A stretch of 64,000 nucleotides of DNA from contig JAEYMU010000053.1 of NCBI GenBank assembly GCA_023407175.1, positions 744,001 through 808,000 on the forward strand. The letters are read 5' to 3'. Below the pieces are notes generated by a model, which made no database searches, was not told the DNA's origin, and worked only from the letters and a program-made list of their open reading frames with translations. This stretch comes from Bacillota bacterium. Lineage in GTDB: Bacteria > Bacillota_A > Clostridia > Lachnospirales > Lachnospiraceae. Both the position numbers and the translations under genes were made by a program. Of this stretch, positions 34,842-43,720 are shown one piece after another. Within the stretch, counting starts at the first letter, position 1. Each line of letters begins with the position of its first letter.

Positions 34842-35564
34842 ATGATAGCCAAACAAAAAATACTGATTGTAGACGATGATGTCAACATTGCCGAACTCAT
34901 TTCCCTCTATCTGACCAAGGAATGCTTTGATACTCTGATGGTTCATGACGGGGAAGCAGCGATAAAGCAATTTGCAGATTATCAGCCCAATCTTGTACTG
35001 CTTGACCTGATGCTTCCCGGAATTGACGGCTATGAGGTATGCAGGGAAATCCGCAAAACCTCCTCTGTGCCCATCATCATGCTGTCGGCAAAGGGCGAAA
35101 TCTTTGACAAGGTGCTGGGTCTGGAGCTGGGCGCCGATGACTATATCATAAAGCCCTTTGATTCCAAGGAATTAGTTGCAAGGGTACGGGCGGTGCTGCG
35201 CCGTTTTCATAACACTCCCAAGGAGGAAGCTCCCTCCGAACCGCTGCAGACGGGAGATTATGTCTCTTATCCGGATTTACTGATTAATCTAAGCAATTAT
35301 TCCGTACAATATTATGGTGATAATATCGAGATGCCGCCAAAGGAGCTGGAGCTGCTATATTTTCTCGCCTCCAACCCGAATCAGGTGTTTACCCGGGAGC
35401 AGCTTCTGGACCATATCTGGGGCTATGAATATTTTGGTGACACCAGAACCGTGGATGTGCATATCAAGCGGCTTCGGGAGAAAATCAAGGATCATAATGA
35501 CTGGAGCCTGTCCACCGTATGGGGAATCGGTTATAAATTTGAAACAAAAGTACCAAGAAAATAG
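34842..35564 (+). CDS. OmpR/PhoB-family response regulator
   Basis: A 240-aa regulator with an N-terminal receiver domain (acidic DDD near 11, phospho-Asp in LVLLDLMLPGIDGYEV near 53, Lys in YIIKPFD near 104) and a C-terminal winged helix (about 140-238, TREQLLDHIWGYEYFGDTRT, VDVHIKRLREKI). AAAGGAG precedes ATG 34842. The histidine kinase gene follows after 8 bp, so the pair forms one system. The signal is unknown. Confidence 0.94.
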   Translation: MIAKQKILIVDDDVNIAELISLYLTKECFDTLMVHDGEAAIKQFADYQPNLVLLDLMLPGIDGYEVCREIRKTSSVPIIMLSAKGEIFDKVLGLELGADDYIIKPFDSKELVARVRAVLRRFHNTPKEEAPSEPLQTGDYVSYPDLLINLSNYSVQYYGDNIEMPPKELELLYFLASNPNQVFTREQLLDHIWGYEYFGDTRTVDVHIKRLREKIKDHNDWSLSTVWGIGYKFETKVPRK

Positions 35565-35572
35565 AAGGGCTG

Positions 35573-36991
35573 GTGAGGACTTTGAAAAAGACTCTGTGGT
35601 CAAGATTAGTCTGCTGTTATCTGATTGCCAGTGTGCTTATGTTCGTGCTTTTAAATACATATGGCAGGAATCTTCTTGAGGATACCCTTGAGGCTAAGAA
35701 AATCAGCCAGATGATGAAGGAAGCCGATCTCATATCTTCAAAATATATGGAGAATTTCAATGGAAACAATATGTCTCTGGACAACCTGGTCTTACAGATC
35801 AAATCCATTGAAACCTTTCTTGGAATCCGTGTCTGGATTGTTGACGAGGAGGGTGTCATCTATGCGGACAGCAATGGCAATGCCGTTCAATCCAATGTAA
35901 ATAACCTTGACCCAGATTTGCTGAATGATAATTATATTGCAAGAGGCAATAGTTTCCTGGGCATTTTTACTCAGCCCATGCTAAGCTTTACCCGCAAAAT
36001 CATGTATGACTACAAGCTGAGTGGCTATATCATTCTTCACACCTCCCAAAACAGTATCAAACAGGAAGCCGAGAATTATTTTGATGTGTTCAATATTTGC
36101 TTTTTGCTTTTTCTGCCGGCACTGTTTCTGCTAATGCTCTACGTTTACCGTATTACCGCAATTCCTCTGCGTAATCTTATGAAGGCCGCCAGGGAATATT
36201 CCTCCGGCAATTATAATTATACCCTTGTGCTAAAGGGCTTAAGCGAATACCGGGATCTTGGTGCCGCAATCTCCTATCTGTCAGGGGAGCTTGCTAACCT
36301 GGAGGACTATCAGAAAAAATTTGTAGCCAATATCTCCCATGATTTTCGCTCCCCCCTGACCTCAATTAAGGGCTATGCCGAAGCGATGAAGGATGGGACG
36401 ATTCCCCATGAGATGCAGGATAAGTACTTAAATATCATCTTGTTTGAAGCGGAGCGCCTGACCAAGCTGACCACTAATCTGCTGGAGCTAAACCGCCTGG
36501 ATAACAAGGGAGCCTTTCTTGAAATTACCTCCTTTGACATCAACCAGGTGATAAAAAAGACGGCGGAAAGCTTTGAGGGATCCTGCCGCAACAAAAAAAT
36601 CACTTTAAATCTTGTCTTCTCCTCCAAGGAGCTTATGGTGGATGCCGACATGGGTAAAATACAGCGAGTGCTTTACAATCTGATTGACAATGCCATCAAG
36701 TTCAGCCATACGAATTCAAAGATAAAGGTATCCACCGAGGAAAAGGGCGATAAGGTACTGGTATCGGTGAAGGATTACGGAATCGGTATCCCCAAGGATT
36801 CCATCAAGAAAATCTGGGACCGTTTCTATAAAACGGATACCTCCCGCGGCAAGGATAAGAAGGGAACCGGTCTTGGTCTTTCCATTACAAAAGAGATTAT
36901 TCAAACACATAACGAGAACATTAATGTAATCAGTACCGAGGGAGTAGGTACGGAATTTATTTTCTCCTTAAAAAAATCGGCAGAGGAATAA
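35573..36991 (+). CDS. Membrane sensor histidine kinase (HAMP)
   Basis: A 472-aa kinase: transmembrane segment at about 13-28, an extracellular sensor of about 140 residues, a second segment at about 175-193, HAMP linker (ITAIPLRNLMKAAREYSSG), H-box SHDFRSPLTSIKGYAEAM (about 260), N-box LIDNAIKFSH, G1 VKDYGIGIPKDS and G2 KKGTGLGLSITKEI. Start is GTG 35573 behind GAAGGG; TTG 35582 is an alternative. It partners the response regulator 8 bp upstream. A terminator overlaps its stop codon. Confidence 0.94.
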   Translation: MRTLKKTLWSRLVCCYLIASVLMFVLLNTYGRNLLEDTLEAKKISQMMKEADLISSKYMENFNGNNMSLDNLVLQIKSIETFLGIRVWIVDEEGVIYADSNGNAVQSNVNNLDPDLLNDNYIARGNSFLGIFTQPMLSFTRKIMYDYKLSGYIILHTSQNSIKQEAENYFDVFNICFLLFLPALFLLMLYVYRITAIPLRNLMKAAREYSSGNYNYTLVLKGLSEYRDLGAAISYLSGELANLEDYQKKFVANISHDFRSPLTSIKGYAEAMKDGTIPHEMQDKYLNIILFEAERLTKLTTNLLELNRLDNKGAFLEITSFDINQVIKKTAESFEGSCRNKKITLNLVFSSKELMVDADMGKIQRVLYNLIDNAIKFSHTNSKIKVSTEEKGDKVLVSVKDYGIGIPKDSIKKIWDRFYKTDTSRGKDKKGTGLGLSITKEIIQTHNENINVISTEGVGTEFIFSLKKSAEE

Positions 36992-37009
36992 ACCTCTGCC
37001 GATTAATTT
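36974..37009 (+). terminator. Terminator overlapping the kinase stop codon
   Basis: AATCGGCAGAGG at 36974-36985 pairs with CCTCTGCCGATT at 36992-37003 and is followed by AATTTTT. The stem includes the last codons of the kinase gene. It also faces the convergent gene ending at 37019. Confidence 0.88.
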
Positions 37010-37018
37010 TTAATCAGT

Positions 37019-37939
37019 TCAAAGCGTTTCATCTACCAGAAGCCCCTTGAGGTCTTCCTCTGACAGGCTTTGCTTTTGGACAAATTGCTTTAATTCGTCT
37101 GCCAGCTGCAACTGACTTGTCTGCTCTGACAGGGAAAGTCCTGGGGCTTCCGTATTATCCCCGGAAGCAGAGGTCGTCTCTTCGTCCTGCTCCTCCTGTC
37201 TTTCCTGAACCTCTTTTTTATTCTCCTCAGCCGTGTGATCTATGTTTTCTTTCCCTTCCTGTAATAAGGTCGCGATTACTTCCTTACTTGCGGCTTCAAG
37301 AATCTGTGCAGCTTCCTTTTGGGCATCAATCATGGGATGTGTCTTTAGTCGTTCCAATGCAATGTCAACAATGGAACGGTCGATATTCATCACATCGGTA
37401 GCGGCTGCATCAATTCGCTGCTGCCAGATATTTTGCATGGCGTCATTTTTGAGAGCTGCCTTCTGGTAGTCGGTAAGAGGTCCCATTTTCTTCAGCTGCT
37501 TTGCTTCCTCCTCCGTTAATTTGCCCGGAGAATAGATGCTTTTTTCCAACAGCTCCAGATTCTTCTGCTCCAGGCTGTTATCTTCAATTCCATATGAGGC
37601 CTTCAGTTCATATTTTAATGCCTTGTGATTTTTCACCTGATCAGCCGCCAAAGCCGCATCCTTCAGCAGCTTCCTTTGCTTCTCCTTAAGCTCGGAGACC
37701 TGATTGTCTATTTCCTTATCATTATGATATTGATCCATCAAGGTTCTCATAGCCTGCCGTTTGGCCTGGAGCCTCTTATTAACAGCAGAATCTTCGTTTA
37801 GATTAAGATCACCGGCGAAGATAACCTTGCTGCCTTTTTGATGCTTTTTATCAGAGGCAGTACGGGTATTCTCATCCGTGCTTTTACTGTCTGCAAGGCT
37901 TATGGTGACCTTTTCATTATGGGAATGGCTTATTTTCAT
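37019..37939 (-). CDS. Hypothetical coiled-coil protein
   Basis: A 306-aa hydrophilic protein without signal peptide or membrane segment. Long charged helices with heptad character lie at about 55-110 (KRLQAKRQAMRTLMDQYHND) and 180-250, and Glu/Gln-rich low complexity lies at about 225-255 (KKEVQERQEEQDEE). AAAGGAGG precedes ATG 37939, so it is clearly translated. I do not recognise the family. It lies between the two-component system (convergent) and trmL (co-directional). A structural or cytoplasmic scaffold role is only a guess. Confidence 0.7.
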   Translation of the reverse strand: MKISHSHNEKVTISLADSKSTDENTRTASDKKHQKGSKVIFAGDLNLNEDSAVNKRLQAKRQAMRTLMDQYHNDKEIDNQVSELKEKQRKLLKDAALAADQVKNHKALKYELKASYGIEDNSLEQKNLELLEKSIYSPGKLTEEEAKQLKKMGPLTDYQKAALKNDAMQNIWQQRIDAAATDVMNIDRSIVDIALERLKTHPMIDAQKEAAQILEAASKEVIATLLQEGKENIDHTAEENKKEVQERQEEQDEETTSASGDNTEAPGLSLSEQTSQLQLADELKQFVQKQSLSEEDLKGLLVDETL

Positions 37940-38013
37940 AATCGGCCTCCTTTGTAATAAATGGGTATCTTTTATAATTATCGGCCAATTTGATAAATAT
38001 GTTTATACTAAAC

Positions 38014-38511
38014 TCATGCCTCATCCCAGCTATGATGATGGAGCTGCCCCTCAAGTCTCATGCCTTCGAAATCGTTCTGTCTTAGAGCCTCATATAAAAT
38101 GATTGCAACAGAATTTCCAAGGTTTAAAGACCGGATGTCCCCCACCATCGGAATTCTGATCGTATTTTCCTTATTTTTCAGTAAAAGCTCCTCCGGAATT
38201 CCGGCACTTTCCTTGCCAAACATAAGATAGCAGTCCGGCTCATAGGCCACATGAGTATATGCCTTCCTGGCTTTCGTCGTAGCCATATATATTTTTGCTC
38301 CCGGATTTCTTGTAAGAAAGTCCTGATAATTATCGTATACGGTAACATCAAGGTCCTTCCAATAATCCAGCCCGGCCCTTTTGATCTCCTTCTCACTTAG
38401 CTTAAAGCCCAGGGGCTCAATCAGGTGCAGCCTGGTTCCTGTCGCAACGCAGGTTCTTCCGATATTCCCGGTATTCGCGGGAATCTCCGGCTCCAATAAT
38501 ACAATGTTCAT
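38014..38511 (-). CDS. trmL: tRNA (cytidine/uridine(34)-2'-O)-methyltransferase
   Basis: A 165-aa SPOUT methyltransferase that 2'-O-methylates the wobble base of tRNA-Leu. The family start MNIVLLEPEIPANTGNIGRTC fits ATG 38511, which has GGAGG upstream; the longer frame to 38541 is rejected. The C-terminal knot shows LMFGKESAGIPEELL, RIPMVGDIRSLNLGNSVAI and ILYEALRQ. Length is typical. The cheX gene lies 44 bp upstream behind its own terminator. Confidence 0.95.
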   Translation of the reverse strand: MNIVLLEPEIPANTGNIGRTCVATGTRLHLIEPLGFKLSEKEIKRAGLDYWKDLDVTVYDNYQDFLTRNPGAKIYMATTKARKAYTHVAYEPDCYLMFGKESAGIPEELLLKNKENTIRIPMVGDIRSLNLGNSVAIILYEALRQNDFEGMRLEGQLHHHSWDEA

Positions 38512-38544
38512 TTTGTTTAACCTCCAAAGAAAATACGGCAAAGA

Positions 38545-38568
38545 AAAAAGGTGATTTAATCACCTTTT
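38545..38568 (-). terminator. Terminator overlapping the cheX stop codon
   Basis: On the minus strand AAAAGGTGAT and ATCACCTTTT flank the TAA stop and are followed by a T-rich run (TTCTTTG), giving a compact terminator between cheX and trmL. Confidence 0.8.
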
Positions 38569-39032
38569 ATCGCTATGTTTATTTCAATTTTTTTATCATT
38601 CTCATATATTAATGGGATACATAGATTTTGTGCATAATTTGTTGTAAACGAGATAGTACCGCTGCCGATAGTTGGAGGAGTGATGTCAATTGCAATACCC
38701 TTCGTAGAAAAAATTGTTGCTGTGTTACCCATTATCATATTACCAAGCTCGCCAATTGCACTTTTCGCCAGCTCGTCCAATTCTACTACCGGCATCATAA
38801 TCATCTTTGATGCAATATCACAAGCAATCGGCTTATCAAAAGCAATCATTGCCTGACCCTTCATCGCTCCGGTGAAACCAATCAGTATAATCAAAGTATC
38901 CTCGAAAAAAGCTGGACTCTTAACATATGGCTTTCCTATCGTCGCATCAACAAAACACATCTCCTTTAGTATCTTTGTTGATGACATTAAAAACGGATTG
39001 ATGTGATCAACATTTACATTGAGACTGGCCAT
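38556..39032 (-). CDS. cheX: CheX-family chemotaxis phosphatase
   Basis: A 158-aa protein of the CheC/CheX/FliY phosphatase family, which dephosphorylates CheY-P. The signature helix with Glu and Asn is in AIGELGNMIMGN (about 92-103). A second helical stretch with IACDIASKMIMMPV precedes it. One active-site helix is visible, as in CheX. AGGAGG precedes ATG 39032. No other chemotaxis or flagellar gene is in the window, so it is either an orphan member of a distant chemotaxis system or serves another response regulator. Confidence 0.85.
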   Translation of the reverse strand: MASLNVNVDHINPFLMSSTKILKEMCFVDATIGKPYVKSPAFFEDTLIILIGFTGAMKGQAMIAFDKPIACDIASKMIMMPVVELDELAKSAIGELGNMIMGNTATIFSTKGIAIDITPPTIGSGTISFTTNYAQNLCIPLIYENDKKIEINIAIKGD

Positions 39033-39118
39033 TCAATTACCTCCTATACTCCCCAACAAGACTTATTCCATTGTAACACAAAAGTCGACAAAATTTCAAC
39101 CTATATTAGAAATTTGTC

Positions 39119-40282
39119 CTATTTTTTGTATTTCGTTACAAACCTTTCAATTCTTTCCAATGCAATCTTCAGGTTTTCTATGGAATAAGCATAAGAGATT
39201 CTAAGATAGCCTTCTCCGCAATCACCGAAAGCCGTTCCGGGTACTACAGCAACCTTCTCCTCCTGCAAAAGCCTGGTTGCAAACTCCTCCGAGGTCATAC
39301 CCAGGTTTTTAATACAAGGAAATACATAAAATGCTCCATAAGGCTCAAAGCATTCCAGCCCCATACTGCGAAGCGCATGAAGCAGAAATCTTCGCCTCTT
39401 ATCATAGGCATCTCTCATCATCTCAACATCTGCATCCCCGCTCTTTAAGGCTTCCACACCGGCATATTGGCTGGTGGTGGGGGCACACATAATAGCAAAC
39501 TGGTGAATTTTAACCATCTGCTCGATAATCATGGAGGGACCCACTGCATATCCGAGTCTCCAGCCCGTCATGGCATAGGATTTTGAAAAGCCGTTAATGA
39601 CTATCGTTCTTTCCTTCATTCCGGGAAAGGAGGCTATGGATACATGCTGTCTGTCGTAGGTCAGCTCGGAATAAATCTCATCCGATATTACGATGATATC
39701 CTTTTGAATAATAACATCCACGATTTCCTTCAAATCATCATAATCCATAATGGCACCGGTGGGATTGTTGGGATAGGCAAGAATAAGTACTTTTGTTTTA
39801 TCCGTGATATGTTCCAGCAGCTGCTGCCTGGTCAGCTTAAAATCATTCTCTCCCTGAAGCTCGATTACTACAGGTGTTCCTCCGGCAAGTACTGTACAGG
39901 GATGGTAGGAAACATAACAGGGCATCGGGATCAGGACCTCATCCCCCGGCTCAAGCAGGGCCCGAAGGGCAATGTCAATTCCCTCGCTTCCGCCAACGGT
40001 TACAATCGTTTCCTGATGGTAATCATATTCCAGTCCAAATCTTCGTTTCATATAAATACAAATTTCTTCTTTTAATTCCTTTAGGCCCGCATTGGAGGTA
40101 TAATAGGTTCTTCCCTTCTCCAGAGAATAGATACCCTCCTCACGAATATGCCACGGGGTATCAAAATCAGGCTCGCCAACACCAAGTGAAATAGCATCCT
40201 TCATTTCACTTACAATATCAAAAAACTTCCGTATCCCGGAAGGGGGCATGTTTACTACTGTCTTGGATAATGGATTTCTCAA
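39119..40282 (-). CDS. PLP-dependent aminotransferase, class I/II
   Basis: A 387-aa fold-type I aminotransferase. The PLP Lys is in VINGFSKSYAMTGWRLGYA (about 232). LAYPNNPTGAIM and the C-terminal Arg in YLRISYAYS are conserved. The start is TTG 40282, overlapping the Lrp-type stop. It is preferred because the resulting N-terminus (MRNPLSKTVVNMPPSGIRKF) is family-like. Such enzymes usually act on aspartate, alanine or aromatic amino acids; the substrate is not certain. The Lrp-type regulator just upstream suggests amino-acid-responsive control. Confidence 0.92.
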   Translation of the reverse strand: MRNPLSKTVVNMPPSGIRKFFDIVSEMKDAISLGVGEPDFDTPWHIREEGIYSLEKGRTYYTSNAGLKELKEEICIYMKRRFGLEYDYHQETIVTVGGSEGIDIALRALLEPGDEVLIPMPCYVSYHPCTVLAGGTPVVIELQGENDFKLTRQQLLEHITDKTKVLILAYPNNPTGAIMDYDDLKEIVDVIIQKDIIVISDEIYSELTYDRQHVSIASFPGMKERTIVINGFSKSYAMTGWRLGYAVGPSMIIEQMVKIHQFAIMCAPTTSQYAGVEALKSGDADVEMMRDAYDKRRRFLLHALRSMGLECFEPYGAFYVFPCIKNLGMTSEEFATRLLQEEKVAVVPGTAFGDCGEGYLRISYAYSIENLKIALERIERFVTKYKK

Positions 40283-40761
40283 GGTGTAATCAGCATCCTT
40301 TCATCATGTTTGGTATGAACGAGCGGCAAACCGTGCTCCTTGTATTTCTTTAATACAAAATGAGTCGCGGTACTTAAAATAGCTTCCATTGGAGCAAGCT
40401 TTTCCGATACAAAATTGGCAACCTCACGCATGGTTTTGCCTTCCAGAATAACAGTCAGGTCAAAGCCTCCCGACATCAGGTATACGGACTGCACCTCATC
40501 AAACTGCCAGATACGCTCCGCAATTTTATCAAAGCCCAAGCCTCTCTGGGGAGTTACCTTTACTTCAATTAAAGCGGTGACTCTCTCGCAATGTATCTTA
40601 TCCCAGTTAATCAAGGTAGGGTAACCGCAGATGACAGTATCCTCCTCCATCTCCTTAATTGCGGCAGCTACCTCTGCTTCTGTCGATCCTAACATAATGG
40701 CCAAATCCGCGGCTGAAATCTTACTGTTTTTATCAATCGCAGTTAAAATCTTCTCCTTCAT
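40279..40761 (-). CDS. Lrp/AsnC-family transcriptional regulator
   Basis: A 160-aa regulator with an N-terminal winged helix-turn-helix (about 1-55, KISAADLAIMLGSTEAEV) and a C-terminal RAM/ligand domain (about 65-145, ERVTALIEVKVTPQRGLGFD and VYLMSGGFDLTVILEGK). GGAGG precedes ATG 40761. It overlaps the aminotransferase gene start, so the two are translationally coupled and probably functionally linked. The effector is likely an amino acid. Confidence 0.92.
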   Translation of the reverse strand: MKEKILTAIDKNSKISAADLAIMLGSTEAEVAAAIKEMEEDTVICGYPTLINWDKIHCERVTALIEVKVTPQRGLGFDKIAERIWQFDEVQSVYLMSGGFDLTVILEGKTMREVANFVSEKLAPMEAILSTATHFVLKKYKEHGLPLVHTKHDERMLITP

Positions 40762-40814
40762 CGCTTAACCTCCATTCTGCCGGCCTGCGGCAGTTCCCTT
40801 TCAATCATAAAGCC

Positions 40815-41798
40815 TCACATTACCTTATAAAGCTCATCGCTTTTGGGTGGCTCCAGAAAACGTCTTTCCTCTTCATTGATAATAATCCTGTCATTCCCCT
40901 CTGTAATTCTGCCAATAACCGCAGCGGCAATGCCAGCCGCGTTCAGCTGTTGAACAAGCTGGTTCCCCTTATCCGTAATCATCAGCATACAGCCACTGGA
41001 TATCAGCATATACGGGTTAAGATCATAGAACTCACAGATTTCCACCGTTTCCTGCTTCAGGAGAATCTTTTTTAAATCTACCTCAAGGCCAACCCTGGAG
41101 GCAGCTCCAATCTCCCACAGCGCACCGAATATTCCGCCTTCCGTGACATCATGCATTGATGTCACGCCAACCGCTCGGGCAACCCCCGCGTCCGGTACAA
41201 CGCTGATGTAATCTATCATTTTTTTCGCATTATCGATAAAGCTGGCCGGGTATTTCGCTTTCAGCTCCTCTTCCCTGGCCGCAGCAATAATCGCTGTGCC
41301 CTCAAGACCGGCCCATTTCGTCATGACAATTTCCTGTCCGCTTCTGGCACCTGCCGTCTTGATTATTTCAGTCTTTTTCATCTTACCGACTCCGGTAACG
41401 GTAACGACCGGCTGACTTACAGCCTTTGTCACTTCCGTATGACCGCCGATCACCTCGATATGAAGCTTTGTACAGACCGCTTCAATATCCTTCATGATAT
41501 TCCTAAGCTCTGCCTCCTGGGTTCCCTCCGGCAGGAGTATGGTGAGCATAAGCCCGATCACCTCGGCTCCGTTGGAGGCAATATCATTGGCGGTTATATT
41601 GACTGCCAGCGTTCCGATATCCTTTGCCGTGCCTGTAATAGGGTCCGTAGAGATTACCAGTACTTCCTCCGGTCCGATATCCAATACACTGCAATCCTCT
41701 CCAACCGCCGGGCCAACCAAAACCTCACTTCGTCTATGCTTTATTTGATTTAATACAGACCTTTTCAGGACTGTTTCAGATATTTTTCCAAGGTTCAT
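40815..41798 (-). CDS. AIR-synthase/HypE-like protein
   Basis: A 327-aa member of the PurM/SelD/HypE superfamily of ATP-using enzymes. The N-terminal Asp motif GPAVGEDCSVLDIG (about 29-42), DITANDIASNGAEVIG-like stretch (NITANDIASNGAEV), GGHTEVT and the C-terminal glycine-rich SMHDVTEGGIFGALWE are visible. It is too divergent to be PurM or SelD and lacks the HypE C-terminal Cys. No hydrogenase genes adjoin it. AGAGG precedes ATG 41798. Co-direction with the Lrp and aminotransferase genes may mean a metabolic link, but the reaction is unknown. Confidence 0.8.
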   Translation of the reverse strand: MNLGKISETVLKRSVLNQIKHRRSEVLVGPAVGEDCSVLDIGPEEVLVISTDPITGTAKDIGTLAVNITANDIASNGAEVIGLMLTILLPEGTQEAELRNIMKDIEAVCTKLHIEVIGGHTEVTKAVSQPVVTVTGVGKMKKTEIIKTAGARSGQEIVMTKWAGLEGTAIIAAAREEELKAKYPASFIDNAKKMIDYISVVPDAGVARAVGVTSMHDVTEGGIFGALWEIGAASRVGLEVDLKKILLKQETVEICEFYDLNPYMLISSGCMLMITDKGNQLVQQLNAAGIAAAVIGRITEGNDRIIINEEERRFLEPPKSDELYKVM

Positions 41799-41841
41799 TG
41801 AATTCCTCTGTATTATTTATATTATTTTCAATCCCCGGCAT

Positions 41842-43335
41842 TCATGCCAGCGGGTCCCAGATGTCCCCCTGCAGCTGGTCATCGGGATTCGCCAGATTCT
41901 GATCCTCGTCGGAGCTCTTCCCACCAGAGCCGGACTTATCCGAGTCTTTACTATTATCGGTATCTTCTTCCGTATCTTCCTCTACTGTCTTCGTCCCTAC
42001 GGTGACACATCTGGCAGCCGCCTGATAACTACTGGTATTGATCAGAATTTTATCTACTTGCACACCGTTTTCATATACAATTTTCCATAGCTTCGCTCGA
42101 TAGCCGATATGGGCGGCTGTAGTTACTTTGGAATAGGAAGTCGGCTTTGTAGGGTCCTTTGTTACGATATCCGCAGGCGGATTCGTCTTTGATATAATCT
42201 CCGATTCAAATTTAATCTGCCGGTTTTCTGTATCCCTTTTTTCATGCCCCCATATTGTAAAGGTAATTGTTCTATTTTTCGTACTTGCTTCGATTAAAAT
42301 CGGAGCATCCGTATCGTTTTTGAATTTAAAATCCTTGCTGGTTCCGGCAATAGCCGCATCCCTGGCTAAATCTACATAGCTGATTGTCATGGAGTGGTTT
42401 TGACGCTCCACCACCTCAAGCTCGGACAATAGTACCGCATTATACAGAGTGGTTGTTACCTGACAGGCTCCGCCACCCACACTGTCAATTACCTTGCCTT
42501 GAAGATAGGCACCCGCAACCTCATATCCATTTGCCTTTGTAAACGGAGACAGATACTCATAGGCTGAAAAGGTATCGCCCGGATAGAGTACGGCATTATT
42601 GATCAGCCTTGCTCCATTGGCCAGATTTTCCGCCCTTCCCCAGGCAGAGGTTGCATATTCCGTGGTGTAGGTTCCTAATACCGTATTGCACTGCTCTACT
42701 ATATCCCTCGTATACTGGGGCATATCCTCTTCCACTACGGCATTTACGATAATATCCTGACGGTTCCAGGTATTGATGGTATCCTCTATCACCTTAACTG
42801 TCCCATCGATATCGACCTTGCTTCCGACTACATGGTCGGTATAAACCAACTTACCGCTCTTGATGGATACGGAAGCATTCACCGGTGCTATATTAAAGGC
42901 GCTTACATCATTGGTAACAATATCCTTAATCTTACTTTCATCATAGGTAATCGCCAGGGAAATCACCAGGCTTCCCTGCTCCACATCCTTAAGCTCCTTG
43001 TAGCGCTTGATCAGATTTCCGGTCTCGCCCACATTCAATGCTTCACCCACCGCACTGCCGATATCCGCTGTATAGCCCACATCACCCAGAGTGGAGTAAA
43101 CCACATTCTCTCCAACGGTGATAGCAAGTCCTTTGGCCTGTAAGGTCTTAAGCAGTTCACCTACTGCCGCCTCTGCCTGCTCCCTTGTCATACTGCTGAC
43201 ATCAACTTGATCTATATAAACACCCTTGCAGATGTTCTGGTTTTCTTTTGCAGATACCCCTGCCGGCCTGGCTGCAAGGATTAGGGATAACGATATAAGG
43301 AATAAGGCTGGTAATAAAAATTGCTTCCTACTCAT
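41842..43335 (-). CDS. VanW-family protein with peptidoglycan-binding-like domain
   Basis: A 497-aa exported protein. The signal segment is near the N-terminus (FLLPALFLISLSLILAA). Two PG-binding-4-type repeats span about 40-220 (KGVYIDQVDVSSMTREQAEA, ITYDESKIKDIVTNDVSAFN). A VanW domain covers about 235-390 (NGARLINNAVLYPGDTFSAY, GGGACQVTTTLYNAVLLSEL, RQNHSM). The acidic, low-complexity tail covers about 450-497. ATG 43335 with GGAGG upstream is preferred to the longer frame, which has no signal peptide at its start. The function of VanW proteins is unsettled; a cell-wall role is likely. Confidence 0.9.
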   Translation of the reverse strand: MSRKQFLLPALFLISLSLILAARPAGVSAKENQNICKGVYIDQVDVSSMTREQAEAAVGELLKTLQAKGLAITVGENVVYSTLGDVGYTADIGSAVGEALNVGETGNLIKRYKELKDVEQGSLVISLAITYDESKIKDIVTNDVSAFNIAPVNASVSIKSGKLVYTDHVVGSKVDIDGTVKVIEDTINTWNRQDIIVNAVVEEDMPQYTRDIVEQCNTVLGTYTTEYATSAWGRAENLANGARLINNAVLYPGDTFSAYEYLSPFTKANGYEVAGAYLQGKVIDSVGGGACQVTTTLYNAVLLSELEVVERQNHSMTISYVDLARDAAIAGTSKDFKFKNDTDAPILIEASTKNRTITFTIWGHEKRDTENRQIKFESEIISKTNPPADIVTKDPTKPTSYSKVTTAAHIGYRAKLWKIVYENGVQVDKILINTSSYQAAARCVTVGTKTVEEDTEEDTDNSKDSDKSGSGGKSSDEDQNLANPDDQLQGDIWDPLA

Positions 43336-43581
43336 ATACATCCTCCAATTTACAAGATTAACAGCGAAGACATGGTACTTATACCATGGTACTATAAAAC
43401 GCTTCCCTGTCCATGAATACAGCGCTAACACGAAGCACTGCAGCCAGTATCAGCTGCAGCCATATGAAGCTGTATTTTATGTAACTTCTTCCTATTGTAA
43501 CATAAACCGAGGATTATTCAAGACATTCTTTCCTTCGTTGACTTTTATGCCTGTATTATGTATATTTGATTTTATGGAGAA

Positions 43582-43686
43582 TTAGCTAAATATACTGATA
43601 GCATAAGGTATGATCATGGAAATAATAAGGATTATAATAATAACTGTTGCAATAATTCTCTTTGATTTTTTGCTGTAGAAATTCAT
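43582..43686 (-). CDS. 34-aa membrane miniprotein (Prli42-like in form)
   Basis: ATG 43686 has AGAGGTG at good distance and opens 34 codons. The N-terminus is basic (MNFYSKKSKR), one hydrophobic span is rich in Ile (IIATVIIIILIISMIIPYAI), and the end is short (SIFS). Length, topology and basic start resemble the stressosome-associated miniprotein Prli42, but homology is not shown. It lies alone between vanW and the convergently oriented membrane-anchored gene at 43.7 kb. It falls below common gene-calling length limits. Confidence 0.55.
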   Translation of the reverse strand: MNFYSKKSKRIIATVIIIILIISMIIPYAISIFS

Positions 43687-43720
43687 TAACATTCACCTCT
43701 TTTTATTATATTGGAAAGGT

